Shown here: positions 5,135 through 5,833 of the stretch, in pieces | Layout of the letters: the number at the start of each line of letters is the position of its first letter | Position numbering within the stretch: position 1 is the first letter of the stretch | From: Microbacterium sp. | GTDB lineage: Bacteria > Actinomycetota > Actinomycetes > Actinomycetales > Microbacteriaceae | Direction of reading: 5' to 3' | DNA: 5,833 nucleotides | Assembly: GCA_003524435.1 (NCBI GenBank) | Contig: DQHP01000088.1 | Coordinates: 1 to 5,833, forward strand | The notes under the pieces: model-generated | Seen by the model: the letters and a program-made list of their open reading frames with translations, nothing else | What the model was told of the DNA's origin: nothing | Databases searched by the model: none | Translations under genes and position numbers: made by a program

Positions 5135-5833
5135 GTGTCGGTCAGTATTCGCGATGTCGCGCAGCGGGCTGGTGTGTCCGTCGGGACTGTCTCGAATGTG
5201 CTCAATCGCCCAGACGATGTGTCATCGGACTCTGTCGTTCGGGTGAGCCAGGCGATCGAAGACCTCGGCTACATTCGCAACGACGCCGCTCGAAAACTAC
5301 GTGCAGGCGTCAGCACAACAGTCGGATTCGTCGTGCTTGACGGGCAGAATCCGTTCTATAACGACGTCGTTCGCGGCGCGGAAGACGAGGCCACCACACA
5401 CAGCATCGCCATCCTCTATGGCAACACTGATGAGGATCCATCTCGCGAGAAGGTCTACCTCGATCTGTTTCGCGAGCAGCAGGTGCGCGGCATTCTTTTG
5501 GCACCGTTTGGTGACGTGCTGCCGCAGCTGCGACGCCTGCGGACGGCTGGAATCGCCACGGTTCTCGTCGATCGCTTCAGCGCCGATGGCGAGTTTTCAT
5601 CGGTCTCTGTCGACAGCGTCGCCGGCGGACGCCTTGCCGTCGATCACCTCATCGAGACCGGCCGGCGCCGCATCGCCTTCGTCGGCGGACCCTTGCAGCT
5701 GCGGCAGATGAATGATCGTCTCGCAGGTGCGCGTGCGGCGGCAGAGAATGCCACGGTGCACGTGGGCCTAGAAGTGGTGCCGACAACAGCGATGACCGTA
5801 GAAGAGGGTGCCGCCGCGGGTGCGCGCATCCTC
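5135..5833 (+). CDS. LacI-family transcriptional regulator, partial (C-terminus beyond window)
   Basis: Translation from GTG 5135 stays open to the window edge, giving 233 codons of a family usually about 330-345 residues long. The N-terminal headpiece is typical: SIRDVAQRAGVSVGTVSNVLN (residues 4-24) is the helix-turn-helix, and NDAARKLRAG (49-58) is the hinge helix that enters the minor groove at the central CG of the operator. The sugar-binding core begins at TTVGFVVLDGQNPFYNDVVRG (61-81) and continues with RGILLAPFGD and a VDSVAGGRLAVDHLI..GRRRIAFVGGP segment, all as expected for an effector-binding LacI/GalR protein. It is divergent from the importer operon, with a 156-bp shared control region. 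It probably represses the importer until rhamnose or a catabolite binds, a RhaR-like role. That role is inferred from position, and no symbol is assigned. Confidence 0.92.
   Translation, partial: MSVSIRDVAQRAGVSVGTVSNVLNRPDDVSSDSVVRVSQAIEDLGYIRNDAARKLRAGVSTTVGFVVLDGQNPFYNDVVRGAEDEATTHSIAILYGNTDEDPSREKVYLDLFREQQVRGILLAPFGDVLPQLRRLRTAGIATVLVDRFSADGEFSSVSVDSVAGGRLAVDHLIETGRRRIAFVGGPLQLRQMNDRLAGARAAAENATVHVGLEVVPTTAMTVEEGAAAGARIL

Noticed and set aside
5301..5711. Plus-strand 136-codon open frame inside the LacI-family gene
   Set aside because: Out of frame with the recognisable regulator, Ser/Arg-rich and without a ribosome site.

Overview
The window looks like chromosomal DNA from a GC-rich actinobacterium, most plausibly of the Microbacteriaceae type. 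The evidence is strong G/C bias at third codon positions, GTG starts, a lipoprotein-type binding protein, and Shine-Dalgarno sequences ahead of every gene. The taxon is an inference. No rRNA, tRNA, CRISPR array or complete mobile element is present.

Layout: (1) Positions 1-236 hold no gene that I can support. They contain a GC-rich tract, an 82-bp segment bounded by perfect 17-bp inverted repeats, a cluster of two to three short direct repeats, and a strong rho-independent terminator serving the operon to the right. (2) Positions 237-4978, all minus strand, form a complete CUT2-type sugar ABC importer. In transcription order it has a two-domain ATPase (rhaT-like), a permease (rhaP-like), a second permease (rhaQ-like) and a periplasmic-type lipoprotein binding protein (rhaS-like). 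The first three genes overlap by 4 nt each (GTGA, ATGA). The binding-protein gene is set off by 58 nt containing a GC-rich hairpin. (3) Positions 4979-5134 form a divergent control region with a good minus-strand -10 box and two related LacI-type palindromes. (4) From 5135 to the right edge, plus strand, lies the first 233 codons of a LacI-family regulator with a GTG start.

How it works together: the binding protein, anchored outside the membrane by its lipidated cysteine, captures a sugar. The two permeases form the channel and the double ATPase drives import. The binding protein closely resembles, from memory of the family, RhaS of the rhizobial rhamnose importer, so L-rhamnose is the likely substrate. 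The divergent LacI-type protein is the likely local regulator (a RhaR-like role), binding the two palindromes and being released by sugar or a sugar metabolite.

The protein-coding content is a recognisable, known kind of system. I found no convincing undescribed system. The items most worth a second look are the paired operators, the hairpin before the terminal binding-protein gene, and the repeat cluster at the left end, whose A-run forms the terminator's U-tract.
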